Assembly: GCA_015501585.1 (NCBI GenBank)
Contig: JADNRY010000082.1
Coordinates: forward strand, 1-64,000
Reading direction: 5' to 3'
From: Rhodocollybia butyracea
Taxonomy: Eukaryota > Basidiomycota > Agaricomycetes > Agaricales > Omphalotaceae
DNA: 64,000 nt
Part shown: one piece after another, positions 10,685 through 27,500 of the stretch
Position numbering within the stretch: the first letter of the stretch is position 1
Layout of the letters: each line of letters starts with the position of its first letter
Program-made: the position numbers and the translations under genes
Notes under the pieces: generated by a model
What the model was told of the DNA's origin: nothing
Databases searched by the model: none
What the model saw: only the letters and a program-made list of their open reading frames with translations

Positions 10685-11567
10685 ACTTGTACTACATATT
10701 TTGTTGAGGTCTCGCGTCATTCACTCTACTTGAGCACTGGTTTCCGAGACTTCCCGACGTAGCCCAAGTACCATCGCTTCCCATTCTTCTCCTTTGAACA
10801 ATTTGAACTTCTCCCAGCCCTCTTGACCTTCCGTACTCCCTCGACTACCTGAAAATCTTCTGCTATTCCTGAAAATACGGACCATTTGCACTTTTTCAGT
10901 TCCAGCGTGCATGAAACTATGAACTTTAGGTTTAGCTGGTTTGGTAATTGTACTCACTCTCTGCTTCTGGTACCACTCATATCCATGTGCTATTCGTGGT
11001 ATGACTCCAGTCCGTCGACACACTTAGGAACAATGACAGGTAATGACTAGATGGAAACGGAACCCAAAGCACTGCATAAGCCCCTAGTAATTGCTTTTCC
11101 TTCCTTCCCTCCATAAGCTATAATCAGGTAATTTTAGCACTGGACAGAAAACGACCGATGAAACACGTTAATTTCGAGCCAGGTTCTATGAATATGCATA
11201 TTCAACACCTCATCCCATTCTTCAATCAACTTGAATTGTACGAAGTGAGCTTTGCAGCGACGGCTGAAAGGAGATGGTCAAGGCACGAGTATAAAGAAAT
11301 ATAGGATTAGCAAACTAGCAAACTTGTCCACCACTGCTGACTCAGACTTCGCTCCTCTTTTGTGCAGGACATGAAATTTGGATATATGGGTGGAGCCGTA
11401 CCTGTTGTATGAGCGACACTTTTTTCGCCAAGTTGAAGCTTTTGTGCGTACATGATCTTATGTACACATTTCCTACTTGTCGAATCTTATCATCGATTGA
11501 CGTGAAGCTCAAACAGCAGATAAATAGACTTGCGACCAAAATACTAGAAACTACAACAAACGCAAAC
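10685..11567. other. Intergenic, 3' side of the condensin gene
   Basis: A minus-strand open frame at 10721-11023 starts without ATG and has no family features; it may be an exon remnant. Otherwise nothing is recognised. Confidence 0.35.
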
Positions 11568-14500
11568 CTAAATATCTGAATCGAAGCCATCGACTTCGTT
11601 AGTCTCCTCCTCCTGCTGTCTTGTACTCCTGCGAGTACGTGTCGTAGCCCTACTAGGCTTCGATGACTCCGCTGAGGCTCTTCCCTTGGCAGCCTTTTCT
11701 CGCGCGCGTGCCGCCAAGGTATTCTCCTTTCCTTTTCCTTTTCCAGCCGATGCTGTTCCTGTCCTCCCTCGCTTTGCGCCTTTCTCGTTCGGCTTCAGGG
11801 ATTCACCGGATTTACTACGAGTTACGGGACGTCTACTGCGCGTAGCTCTCGGTTTCGGTGAAGGCGACAGTTGTCTTTGTGGTTCTTCTTCCTCTCCTTC
11901 GTCCTGTTCGCGCGTTGCATCCGCCTCCCCTGGATCCTCCCCTTCATCCTCTCCTTCTGAGGCCTCTGAATTGTTCGCTGACGAGGCCACCGCCTTAGAG
12001 CCTCTACCCTGCTTCGGTGCCACTTTTGTTCTAGTTTTTGATCTTGACTGCGCTTTTGGCTTGGGAGAAGGAGAAACATCGCGTTCGGGGGTGAATGAAG
12101 TCGGCTCTATCGCCTGACTAGACCGGCTACTTCGTGTTCCCGCTCGTTTCTTCCGTATAGGGCTAGTGGATGGACCAGGTTCGCTTTCTCTTTGTGACGT
12201 GCGCGTGCGTCTGTACATCAAGGATGATTAGTTTCGGTAATCTTGACGGAAAGGAAAACACAACGTACTTTCCAACCTTCTTCATTGGAGAGGTTGTGAT
12301 ATTAACAGGAAGAAGAGAGGGTCCTGCTTCAGAATTCGGGAGTTCCTGGTCGTCATCTTCAACAGAATTTTGCTCAGTTGTAGCTGAACTCTGCTTAGAC
12401 TTTGATTTCGTCTGAGGACGTTTTGCCGTGTTCGCTCTAGACGCTCGCCGGCGTACACTAGCTCGAGAAGAGACCCGGGAGCTTTCCTTCTCCGTCTCCC
12501 CCGCCTCCACTTCCTCGACTTCGTCCAGCTCAGATTGCCTCGTCGACCTAGACTTTGTCTTTGTCTTTGACTGAGCTGACACTTTCTTTGACTTTCCATT
12601 GCTGGGCTCACTGATTTTCTCTTTCTCTTTAGGCTCGGGTAAGTCTTCTGCATCAGATTCTTCTTCCTCCTTTTCCTCCGTTTCCTCTACAGCTGGGTTT
12701 TCTGGTGTTTCAGCAACGTCTTCTTGGTCAACTTGACTCCCGTCATCTGGCTCTGGTTCTTCTTCCTCTGGCTCTGGCTCTGGTTCTTCCTCGACTCCTT
12801 CAGCTGCAGCCTCCACATCTTGCACCGATTCCTCCTCTATCGGCGGCCCAGTTGCATCAGGCACCTCCATCCCAATATCCTCATAAAACTTTTCAAATTC
12901 TTCATCCACATACCGTCCAGGATCGATTCGCTCCAAGCGCTTAGCGAATGTTTTCCTGAATCGATCTTTGACGCGGTTGAATGTCCGGTCTAAGGAGACA
13001 TCTTCCAAGGGGCATTGCTGTGGAATTACCGATTAAAAAGGAACGGAGAAACGAAACCAGTGGAAGCACACCTCCTGCAAGTTTTCAACGAGTACATTCA
13101 GTTTCAACAGTATCCGATTGTCTAATCCAACTTCCTTTGCGGCCGAAAAGAACTGTAGTTGCCCCAAAAATTGGCATAAGCTCTTCCGAGCTAAGTCATC
13201 CCGTTCCGAGTCGTATAACGTCAGAAGGATAGTCACTGCCAAATCAGCGTGCGGGTTACGGTCGGTGGGCTGGGCTGGTGGACTTTGGTGGTCAACGTCA
13301 GTAATTATGAGAGAGAGAGTAAACATGGAGGCAACTTACACTTTATCCACCAGTTTTGTCATATCCGTCCAGTCAATCATCAAGAGTCCGAACTGGTGCA
13401 ACGAGATCATCCTTGGGTCTTCCTTCTGCTCATCATCGAGGTCCTCATACACACGGGATGCGAGGTCGTATGCTTCAATAAAGATCTAAGAAGAGTCAAT
13501 ACCGAGTCGAAAAGATACAAGGACCGCACAGAAACTCACCGACTGCATACGTGTCTGGTTCGCTCTTGACGAGTAGCAATACACGGGAAAGAAATACGAT
13601 AAGCATTGCTTCAACTCCGAATTGTCCATAGTCGAAGGAGATATATAGGTCAGCACAAGACTGAGCAGAACCTGAATAATAGTCAATCAACGATTATTTT
13701 TTCAAGTAACTCTATGAACCTGCCTTCGAATCGGTCACTTGTCCAGATAGAAGAAATTTACATATTCCAATGCAAAGAACACTCTGTATGGCCGGCGATT
13801 CCTCAGATTCAAGGATCTGAAGGATGAAGGAGATAATTTGGGCCGACTACGCGGACAAAAGAAATCAGGTGAGTCGAGAGAAGAAAGTATAAGAAACTCA
13901 CAATCTCCTTCGATCTCCCAAGAAACTCATGGTCGTACATGATCAACAAATCAAACACAATCTGCAGGACTTTTAACTTGAGGTCCTCAGGTGCGGTCTG
14001 CACCTGGTTAAGGAACAACTGGAATGAGTTTGTCGCCAAGTTGCGCGCGATGAGGCAACATAGTCCGAGCGCGACTAAACCCTTCTCGCGAAGTACGAGC
14101 TCTTTCCGTTTCACTGCTGGCACGATAAGGTCGGTCAAAACGCCCTCGAGTGTCGAGTTGTCTTCGAATGTCTAATTCGAGGTTGATACGTTAGTTTTAA
14201 GCATATCTATGAAGGAACATTGGCATTGGCATACCCCATTGACGCGCTCAAGCATCCCGATACAAAGGACAAGACAGCGCATGTCTGTCATATCAACCTC
14301 TTGTTGCTCCTCGGGAGTCATATCGTCTCTCCCTTTAGAGCGTTGCATTGATCGCTTCTTGCCATTGCTAGCGTTTGTTGTTTGGGTAAGGTCAGAGCGA
14401 TTGGGGTCAAAATTCTGAGCAAGGAAGACGAAGAAGTAAGCACTCGATCATCAAATCAAGAGCGGGCACTCGCCTCGTCAAAGGTGGGATCACCATCATC

Positions 14501-16336
14501 GTCACGGAGCTCAATAATGATCTCAACGACAATGCGAATCAATTCTCGTTCAGAGGGGAGTATTTTGGACAAGACGTCCAAACACCGCTCAATGAGTCCA
14601 GGTGGAAGGAATGGATGGGCGAGCATATCCCCTACAAACGTATAAGCTCCGCATCCTTAGCTGAAGCACGGTCCAGTTAGACTTACTAACGACAGAAAAC
14701 ACCTTCCTCCTCCCAATTTCATCCCCGTAATCCAATTTTAGAGCAATCCTCAACAGCTCTCCAAGAATCAACTCCTTTTTCGCCAACTCCTCCTCACGCG
14801 CTTCGCTTTCCTCATCATCAGGTTCACCAACGTTCACAAAATCCATTTCCTGCATCAACGCTAGTAGGGCGTTATAAGCCTCTTGGATATGGAAAGCAAA
14901 AGCAGTAACGACAGGTATCGAAGCTGCTTCCAGGAGATTTTCGTTCTTGGTCTCAAGACACTGTTCAACGAAAATTCGAGCAAGAACGGCTGATTCAGGT
15001 GAAAGGTCTCCCCAAAAGTCATCTACCAACGGAAACCGTGTTAGATCGTGCATGGCAGTGTACTGAAAAAAAAATACCGTTGAACACGAAAACGTCTAAT
15101 AATGCAGGCCTTGTAGTAAACACCGACAGCATTGCATCGACAGCGATAGCTTCTCCCGGACCAACGACATCGAAAAAGGCCAAAAAGCTGATAAATCCTC
15201 TCATAACACCACCATCGTCTCCCTCCCATGTCTGCGGAGGCTGACCCTGGGGATCCGGTTCGCCCATAGCGATATCTAACCATTTGGTGATCATCTTACC
15301 TGCAGCAACGCGCACGACGGCCTCGCGGTCGCCTAGCCCAGCTTTAGTAATCTCTTCTCGCTGAGCTATCGTCAAATGACGCGGATGAGCGAGTTTCGGT
15401 TCGAGTACCGCGCTATAGGCCAGTTTGCGTGTGAGGGTGTCGGTGTCCCGAGTACGCGTTATGATGACCGCAAGTGTTTCAGGTGTGACCGGGAGGTTTA
15501 CGAGCGCAGCTCGGCGGACTTCACTTGGATAGAGAGAGTGATATGTTGTGGAATTCAGTTGGGGAGATAGAAAGGGACGCTTACGGAGCGGTGTCGTATT
15601 GGGTACATTCCAGGAGCAAGTCGAGGCAAGTCTTCTCGCCGTGCCGCATTTCGGTTGGATCTTCGGTTCCAACAAGTTTAGATAGAGCAATGGCAGCGTG
15701 AGCTCGAATCAAAGGCTCCTTGTCGCATAACCGCTCGATAAGGCTATCCCTAAGCTGGTTGTATGTAGATTCACTTGAGGCCTCGTCAGTAATGGAGATG
15801 TACAGCTCGGAAAGCACATACTCAATTTCTCCAATATTTGCCATCATCTCCGTCACCAGCTGTATTGACCTCTGCCTGACCATCTTGTTTTTAGCTCTGA
15901 ATCCTGGGAACAACCACTCGAGCAGCCGGGTAACAAATCTCGAGGCGAACGTCTCTTCTGCGTTATCCGAGTGATCTTCCGCAACTTTCCAGGACATCAG
16001 CTAGTAGTTTAGACCATCTAAAGTCAACCTACGCTTGTCGTTCATCATCTTCACGTAACTTCCAATAAATTTCACGATACGATCTGCAAACGCTCCCTTT
16101 TTCATAGCAAGCGTACGATTGACCATATCGATAAAACAGTCGCCAAACGCCTCTTCTCCAATCAAGATTTTCTCATCCTTCTGCCTTGTATCTTTGATCT
16201 TGGAAGCCTGGAGATGTAGTTTGTGTAATTCGACGCAATTTTTTCGATGGTTGGCCAGTGAAGATTGAGCCTGGTCAAATTTGGCAGATACAGAGGTCGA
16301 CAACTCATCGAGCGAGAAATGTGACTTTGCAGGCAT
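11568..16336 (-). CDS. YCG1: Condensin complex subunit CAP-G/Ycg1 (Cnd3 family)
   Basis: Non-SMC HEAT-repeat subunit of condensin, which loads on DNA with the Brn1/CAP-H kleisin and compacts mitotic chromosomes in the nucleus. Start chosen at the ATG of MPAKSHFSLDELS (16334-16336), since the downstream paralog begins at the same place; an upstream in-frame start exists. HEAT regions include FRAKNKMVRQRSIQLVTEMM, LCDKEPLIRAHAAIALSKL and REEITKAGLGDREAVVR. The conserved C-terminal Cnd3 domain (PF12719) is seen at IVPAVKRKELVLREKGLVAL near 14050-14130. A tail of about 430 residues, 11570-12990, is disordered with alternating acidic and SP/RS-rich basic blocks. About a dozen introns; 15985-16032 (48 nt) and 12211-12268 (58 nt) are certain by frame. 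A partial inverted pseudogene lies at 8808 and an intact paralog at 24597. Confidence 0.92.
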
Positions 16337-16918
16337 TGGCAAACTGGGTGAAGCCGTACTTAAATGAGAAGTGAACAGTCCGGAGTAAACTAACGAATTC
16401 CGAATCAACCAACAAACCTCGAGCACGTGGACGCGTTTAAATATCTCCATTTAGAATGTATGGAATGTACGTAAGTACATATAAGTAATCCTATCTTATC
16501 GATATATCTTATCGATATAATTTATATAACTTCCCATTTGAGTCTGCGTGTATGTGATTTCGGCGTACGGAGCCCGATGACAGGTCCACGAGGAATACAA
16601 TCGAGTCAGACAGAAGTACGACGAAGTACGACGAGGGAATAGAGCGTGGAATCAAGAGAATTGAACTGCATGGGAGAGAGCTGGCTTGGGAACACAGAGG
16701 AAAGAGTATTCGAGACGATAAGTCTTTGAGAGAGAGGAGAACTGGAACTGGCACGAAGGCAGGTAAAGTTGTCATGAGCAGTGAGCGAACAGCAAGCAGT
16801 GAGCAGGTATATTGTTCCTCCTTCGTTTCCAGGTATATGGAGCATAGATGTGCTGGAAAGATACTGGCAAAATAGCGCAGTTAAGATGGGTTTAGATGGA
16901 GACATTCATGGCAGTGTG
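16337..16918. other. Region between the condensin 5' end and the next gene
   Basis: Probable promoter of the condensin gene plus the 3' UTR of its neighbour. A direct repeat of TATCTTATCGATATA occurs at about 16490-16520 and contains GATA-type words. Open frames at 16509-16905 are Ser/Leu-rich and look non-coding. Confidence 0.4.
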
Positions 16919-17686
16919 TCAGTCAGGGCGAAGGGGGAGTGACCGGGTTCGTCGCAACTGAGGACGGACGAGAGGCCTGACATCAACCGGGACCTCGACA
17001 GCTCCGTAGAATTGAGTGGCTATAGAGTATGGCGACGCGAGCGCTGATTGCGCTCGTGGTCTCGTTCGCCTAGCAACGTCGTCAGAGGCGACGGACCGAG
17101 GTCGTTTCGAGTGCGACAAAGAAAAGTCGGACATTGAAGTATCACAGTCAGGCTCGACGACGGTATTTTCAGCCCGTGATGGCGGCTGGGATGTATTGGG
17201 AGAGTTGTAAAATACATCTTCTCTCCACATTTCGATGGAAAGAGAATCTTGGGTGGGTAATAGGGACAAGGAGAGGGAATTTAGGGAAGGGGCGTCGTCG
17301 AACGAGTCTTCATCAGCTAAAAAGTCGAAACTTCCACCTGTCCCTTCGGTGAAAGAGTCGAGGTCTTTGAATCGAGGAGTCGGAGGATAAATGAGCTCAT
17401 TTCTAGGTGGCGGCGTCAACGTTACCGACGTGAGAACAGGACGAAGAACGTACTCATGAGGGGCATTAAATACATGCTCCTCGAGCGATGGGTGCTCATT
17501 TCCAAGCGGCGTAGGAAGTGAGGTTATCCCGGACGTAGGCGTTGCGTCACTTGGGTAAAATGTTATGGTTCGCAGCACACGACGACGAGAAAGTATTCAC
17601 ATTTCAGAAAAGCCCTTTAATGGTAAATCTATGAGCTTGTCGAGCAGCTCTATGCGTTCTTCGTAGATGGAACTTGTAGAGGGCAT
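16919..17686 (-). CDS. Hypothetical Ser/Pro-rich disordered protein, 238 aa
   Basis: Not recognised. Two exons: 17601-17686, starting MPSTSSIYEERIELLDKLID, and 16919-17549, joined by a 51-nt GT-AG intron that keeps frame (GAAAT then T). The second exon has no early ATG of its own, which supports the spliced start. The first 28 residues could form one amphipathic helix. The rest is low complexity with Thr-Pro and Ser-Pro motifs (TSLPTPLG, LTPPPRNELIYPPTPRFKD) and a basic end (RRTRSLPLRPD), a pattern seen in phosphorylated regulators. No membrane segment. Function unknown. Confidence 0.65.
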
Positions 17687-21619
<3,933 letters not shown>

Positions 21620-22545
21620 TTTAGTTGTAGAGTTGCTTCGAAATAATGGTAAAACGAAAACAAGTTCTTCGAAATTGGACACGTATCAAGCAAGTGCAAA
21701 CAGTGGCACTGCATTTCGGCGCTTATACTCCACCTCAGCTAAGGTTTAGGTGGCTCCCTCCGATTCTGTTCGATTCTTAGTCTACGGCTATGAATGTATG
21801 CTGGTCTACGTACTCCCACTGTGACATACATCGATCTCCGAGTTCTTAACTTTGTATTCACCGAGATACCGCGTGACATCAAGTACCGATACGGAGACAA
21901 GCACACCGTAACGGTACAGCCCACTGCAAGACTCTTGAATGTTCCAACAACGTATCAATGTCCTGGTCGCAGATATCCTCAGCGAACGTCTCCGATGTAT
22001 ACACCACTAGGATTATTGCACAAGCGTCGTATTAGTACTGACATCGTAACCGTCGGGCATAATGGTCAAGCATTCATTGGTGCAGTCCAGCATTCGATTC
22101 TCAGGTACTTAGTTGGAAATGCAAAGGGAATTATTGATCTACCTGGTGTGGGACTTGAGTGGACGTTATGTTTCGTATAATTTCCTGGGTCAAACCAGCG
22201 AGGACAACCATACAGAAAACTGATCTCTTCAGGCCGATAACGGAAAATAGTAATTCGATTTTACCAATGATGGTGTAGATCAAAGGGGGTACCATATCCA
22301 GCCGCCAGGCAGCAGGACGGGATTCAGGGGACTGAGTGCTGAGATATCCATACTCGCCTAGAACTATACAGTTCGTACCAAGATTTGAAGGCTTCAGAAG
22401 ATTGAAGAGCATTGTATATTCGATTTCGATCTGTTTTGTACTCGTTGTGTTTAAGTGAACTTCATGTATCAGTGAATGAATGGACCCTTCTTATAGTTAA
22501 CAACCAGCACCCCATGTTACCTCAATCATTGATACCCAAGCGCTG
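21620..22545. other. Intergenic stretch 5' of SEC23
   Basis: Overlapping open frames occur on both strands (plus 21794-22180, 128 codons; minus 22131-22412, 93 codons). Neither has recognisable motifs and their codons look random, so neither is called. The SEC23 promoter should lie at the left. Confidence 0.35.
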
Positions 22546-22554
22546 AAGCATAGC

Positions 22555-24109
22555 TAGCGCACTCGGGAACGGCATGGTTCATTTTTTGATTTTCGCCCTC
22601 CCGGATCTCAATTGCTGTCACGTGTTTATTTTATTGAATATTATCTTATCTACCTCTCCATCCTCATTGGCGCAAGTTGTTTGCATAGGGATTAGCAAGC
22701 AAAGCCTTTAAATTGAGACTAGGTTGAGACTAGGCACACAGAGCACCTTTGGACATGGAGAGTTGTTCACCCGCTGGGCATGTGGGCACTTTTGGCGATC
22801 ATCTGCTGCTGCTGAGCACCAGCAAGAGTCTGGGAGAAGTTAGAGCATGTGCAGCCCCTTTGTTTTTTATTGTGCTCTACAGTGGTACTAAGTAGGGGTG
22901 CTACTATTCTTTCTAAGACTTTCTTGATGCTAATGCTGACGGCGTTGTGCATTATCCAGATAAGAGGCCTAGGGCCCACTGCAGTTGAAGTATTTGCATA
23001 AGGGCCAATTTCTGGATCATGCATCAGGCTGATTCTTTGAGGATACTCACTGTGAATTTCAATCTTTATATCTGCAAGCTTGGGCACCCCCAGTGGTTGG
23101 TACAGTGCCATACGGCCCAGGCAATGGTGAGTTCCTACGACAGTGTACTAATATTTGGATGCTTGTGATTGCTGCTTAGAGTATGTACTGATATTTTCTT
23201 ATATACTAGATGACAGTTTCATCTGGAACTTGTACAAGTACTTGTGAAACAATGAGTCAAGTACTAGCCTCAGAAGCGTACTTGGAGTACAACCAACTCG
23301 TATTGAATATTTACCTGTCAAACAATAAGTACTAGCTACCTGAATATGCGTAAGTACATTGCTCATAGATACATAAATAAAATGACTTACCCTCAGAAGC
23401 GTACTTGGAGTAAGTACAATCAACTGAGGGACTTAACATCACAATCTAGTATAAGTAAGTAACACAAAACTGCCAAGCGTATATAGGCGCAATGAGTTTG
23501 TTGTTGGGACGGAATTGCCAATTGGGGCCGTTTCTGAACTAGTTGCTCTCCTAGAGGGCAGATCCTTACTGTCTGGTGTCTGGCGGGTTTTATACGTCTT
23601 CTTCGCGTCGGAGATCCACCAGAGAGTATGGATGCTGAGGTAGGTCTACAAGTGTTATTCCTATTCTGTATCTCAAATTTCTTCTTCAGTTCAAGGCCAG
23701 TGAAAGTTTGCCAAGTAAAGAGGTAACTGTTGCGTTTTTGTGTGTTTTGCAAACTCTGCCTGGCCTTGCCAAAGAGGACGAGGGCCTGTAGGTAGCTGCA
23801 TGCCGCGGTATGACAAGAGCTCGATGAAAATTATGCAAAAGTCGGTGAGAAGTTGAATGGGTGCCAAATATGCCAGTGGCATGGTTGGACTCTCATCGCC
23901 TGCTGCTCACCTGCCCAACGGGCAAACACTTTCCATGCCCAAGGGTACTCTGCATACCCAGCCTCAGCTGCTGATACTGTACCTATGCAAACGACCTAGG
24001 ATGAAAAAGTAGATAAGATAATATTCAATACAATGAACTTTGTGTGACAGCAATTGAGATCCGGGAGGGCGAAAATCAAAAAATGAACCATGCCGTTCCC
24101 GAGTGCACT
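22555..24109. mobile_element. Non-autonomous TIR DNA transposon with 9-bp target duplication
   Basis: Left and right ends are inverted copies for about 70 bp with weaker pairing out to about 130 bp: GCACTCGGGAACGGCATGG at the left and its complement at the right. The direct repeat AAGCATAGC (22546-22554 and 24110-24118) flanks the unit. Long TIRs with a 9-bp duplication are the hallmark of Mutator-like elements. The inside has no recognised transposase; open frames at 22767-23111 and 23420-23752 (minus) match nothing known to me. Confidence 0.72.
23235..23412. repeat. TACTTG-rich block with 22-bp direct repeat
   Basis: CCTCAGAAGCGTACTTGGAG followed by TA occurs at 23268-23289 and again at 23391-23412. 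The palindrome CAAGTACTTG lies at 23235-23244, as it also does at 2502-2511. The block sits in the middle of the TIR element and may be a second, nested repeat. Confidence 0.5.
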
Positions 24110-24152
24110 AAGCATAGCAGAAAGGCTGATCTGACATGATGTTGATCATCAA

Positions 24153-24302
24153 GGCCCCGTTCTGTAACTTTGATACGACAAGGTGTGAGAATGATTTCCC
24201 TGCCAAAATATGCGAGATCAATGTGACAAGCCCTGGATTTTGCGCCCATTTTGCCTCAATGTCGCATCAAATGATCTCGTATCAAAGTAACAGAACAGGG
24301 CC
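24153..24302. mobile_element. 150-bp MITE
   Basis: Inverted ends of about 25 bp: GGCCCCGTTCTGTAACTTTG at the left and the complement of GGCCCTGTTCTGTTACTTTG at the right, both continuing into ATACGA. No coding capacity. It lies about 300 bp before the start codon of the second condensin-type gene, so it may sit in that promoter. Confidence 0.75.
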
Positions 24303-24596
24303 CAAGTATTGGAGCGAAACTCTGTGATAAGGATTGCCAACTTGAAAATTGCATTCTGGAAGGTAAATCCGATGATTATGTGGCCCCAGCTGAGATGCGC
24401 TTTTGAAGCCAGCGCTAAAGCAAAAATTAAATACATAAGCGCCTGGCCTCTTGCCAATCTTTCCGTTCATCTTGTTACTCGTACTTGATTGCAGTCCCTA
24501 AAGTCTCAAAGCCCTCTGTTTTATGCTCCCATATCGCTAGAAAAGAAGACATCCAAACTTGACATCTAAAGCTTTTTAACTACTTTTCTTCTTACC

Positions 24597-27500
24597 ATGT
24601 CTCAGCATCACAATTCAACATTGCTCGAGGCTATTTCTCAACACATCGCTGCGATATTCGAGGAAGCTCAAAACACCGTTGTAAATCACCATAAAAATCT
24701 AACGAAATTGAATAAGATATATTCTGAAGTAGCCCAGATAGAAGATGGTAGGGATGGGATACTTGGATTCACAGAAATCATCTCTGTCATGGTGCTTCGT
24801 CTGGTCAATTCCAAGAAGGGCCCAGCTGCCGATCGTACTGCAAAGTTTGTAGCGGAATTCATTAATCATATCCACGACAAAGGCAAGTATTTTGGTCTTT
24901 CAGTGAATAATCCAAGCTCACGCCGTTTATTCGCACAGCTTCACATGCCTCCTGCGAAATAGAGGAAGAAGAAGAAGAACCATCTTACAACTCTGCAGAA
25001 ATTTTCACAGAGCAACTTGTTCATGGTCTGCTCGCAAAAGGCTCAAATGCGAAAGACAAAAACATTCGTTACAGGAGTGTAGATTTGGCATCAAAAATTT
25101 TGCTTAGTCTGGCCCAGATCAAGTTTGTCCATTATCGCATCTTGTTGTTCAAATTCAACTCATGGCTTCCATACAGTCGACCTCTGTATTACGATCTCAG
25201 GAAAATATTTTCGGAACGTATTGATGACAGGGCTGATTGGGCCATTCGTGAGCAAGCATCAAGAGCACTGTGTATTTTCTACAGAGTGGACGATCCCGAT
25301 GAACTTCCAGAAGAAAATCTACCACAATTATCTGAAGTCTTAGTTGGAAAACTGGCTTTCGATCCAAAAGAGTATGTGCCAATCCTTCTAGTGTGAATAT
25401 CCTTATTCAATTATTCATAATAGAGAGGTACGCCTTGCGGTCCTCCGGAATCTAGTCGTCAATGAAGAAACCCTTCCTGCCATACTCAACCGCACGCGAG
25501 ACATATCTGTACTAGTCCGGAAAGCAGCATACAATGTTTTGGAGAAGAACGTTATCATTGGCGATGAACAAGATAAGGACGAAGATCTTGAGTTGGGAAT
25601 AACTCATCCTCGCAAGCTAACACTGGTGCAGCGAGATATGATCATTCGGAATGGACTCGGAGATCGCGATAAATATGTGCGTGAGGCAGCGGGAAAACTG
25701 TTCTACAAGTGGGTTCAAACGGTTTCCCTTGGACAAGGCAGTGGGAACAATCCTCAGGACGACTCGGATCTTTCTCGAACAGTGCAGCTACTAGGCCTGT
25801 TAAATCTTCGTACGAACGATAAGTTACCGCAGGCTGTCCAGCACTTGTTTGAACACACTCGCATCAAAGTTATCTTTAATGCCTCTGAATGGAAGTCACT
25901 CACTCCTGTGACAATATTCCTGGCACGGATCTACGCTAAGTATTGCCTGGAGCATGAATTACCAGACATACTGGATGAGATGCTTCCTGAGGCCACTGCT
26001 CTTGGATTCTTGTTACACGAACATTTCGGTAGTTTGGTTGCTTCAATTTCCCTGTTTCAAGAAGAGGACTCTCACTTTGACCTTGACGATGAGGCGCGAG
26101 GCCTTCATCAAGATGCCATTGAAAACAACGAGTTTATAACATCAGAAATCCTCAAACTCGCCCTTTATCTTGACTACGGTGATGAAGCCGGACGAAGAAA
26201 CATGGAACATGAAATCTGTGAATGATTCGTTAACTCTATTCCTCAGCCTTCCGCTAATTCTTGGCTCAGATGAGATACTTGGGCATGATAAGCTTATAAA
26301 CTCATCAAGCCTCATCCCTCCTTGTATAGAATTACTCGCTGAGTTGGCATCGAACGATTACGATCTAATTCGGGCTGTCGATTCGAAAATTGTAAAATCG
26401 CTTCTTCCGGATGTAAGTTTATCCAAATCAATCATACTCTTAATCGCTTCTGAAATCTTCTCGTTATCAGGCTGATAGTGATCTTACTAAAAGTCTCAGC
26501 AATTCCCTTAACATCGCTGAAAACCCAACATCCCGCCAGAAAGGTAAAGCTAGAGAATGTTCTCCAGAGGCCAATTCGGAACGGAAAGATAACGCGATAA
26601 TGCATTGTCTGTGTATTGTCGAAGCGATGCTTCAACTGGTCAATGTGGTATGTCTAGGACCACTTCTTCAAAGTCTGATAGATTAACTTACACTTTTTTC
26701 ATCTTACAGCAACTGAAAGAAGATTCTCCCTTAATCCGCAACATCGGTAATTGCTTGATTTACCCTGCCATGAAACGTCGAAAGAACGATGAGATTAAAG
26801 AAAAATGCTATCGTTGCCTCGCTCTCCTTGCGCTGGTGTCTGAAAGTGTCGCCCGTGTGACAGCGTTGGAGTTTTTCATGCATAGAATACCGCCAGGATC
26901 AATTCCGGAAGAGCTCAATCTACTGGCCGCGCAAGCGACGTTTGATATGATAATGTGGTATGGAAGAGATTTCATGATCACAGCAGTCAATGTAAGCGTT
27001 TTTTCTTTGGGTGCATTCTACGCCAACTTTTCATGCTGCTAGCTCGAGGATTTAATCAGCTGTTTTATCAATGCGCTGGACAAACACAAGCGTAATGATG
27101 ACATGCGAGCGGTGTTATGCGAAGGACTAGTGAAGCTGATGAACAATGATATACTTGTAGATGAACAGGCAAGTCGTTACTGTACTGATTTGAATATACA
27201 CGATCTGACAGTAAATCGGTTCCTTCGTAGATAACCATCTTACTTGTCGAAAACTACTTTTCACCCAAACACGCACATAATCAGAATCTTAAACAATGCT
27301 TGTCATTTTTCTTCCAATGGTATTGTTCGCAGAATCCGGATAATCAAGAGAAGATCTCAAAGGTAATTTGACATTTGGGCCATCTTTATATCCGACATTA
27401 CACATCGTGAATAGACGTTCATTCTTGTCTTCAACAAACTGGTGTATACAATGCGGAAAACCAATTTAGAGTCAAGTGTACCGAAGCTACGTCAGTTTGC

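Noticed and set aside
11663..12993. Plus-strand ORFs opposite the condensin tail
   Set aside because: Shadows of a biased acidic/basic coding region on the minus strand.
21794..22412. Overlapping ORFs on both strands upstream of SEC23
   Set aside because: No recognisable domain on either strand and no clear intron pattern; cannot decide for either.
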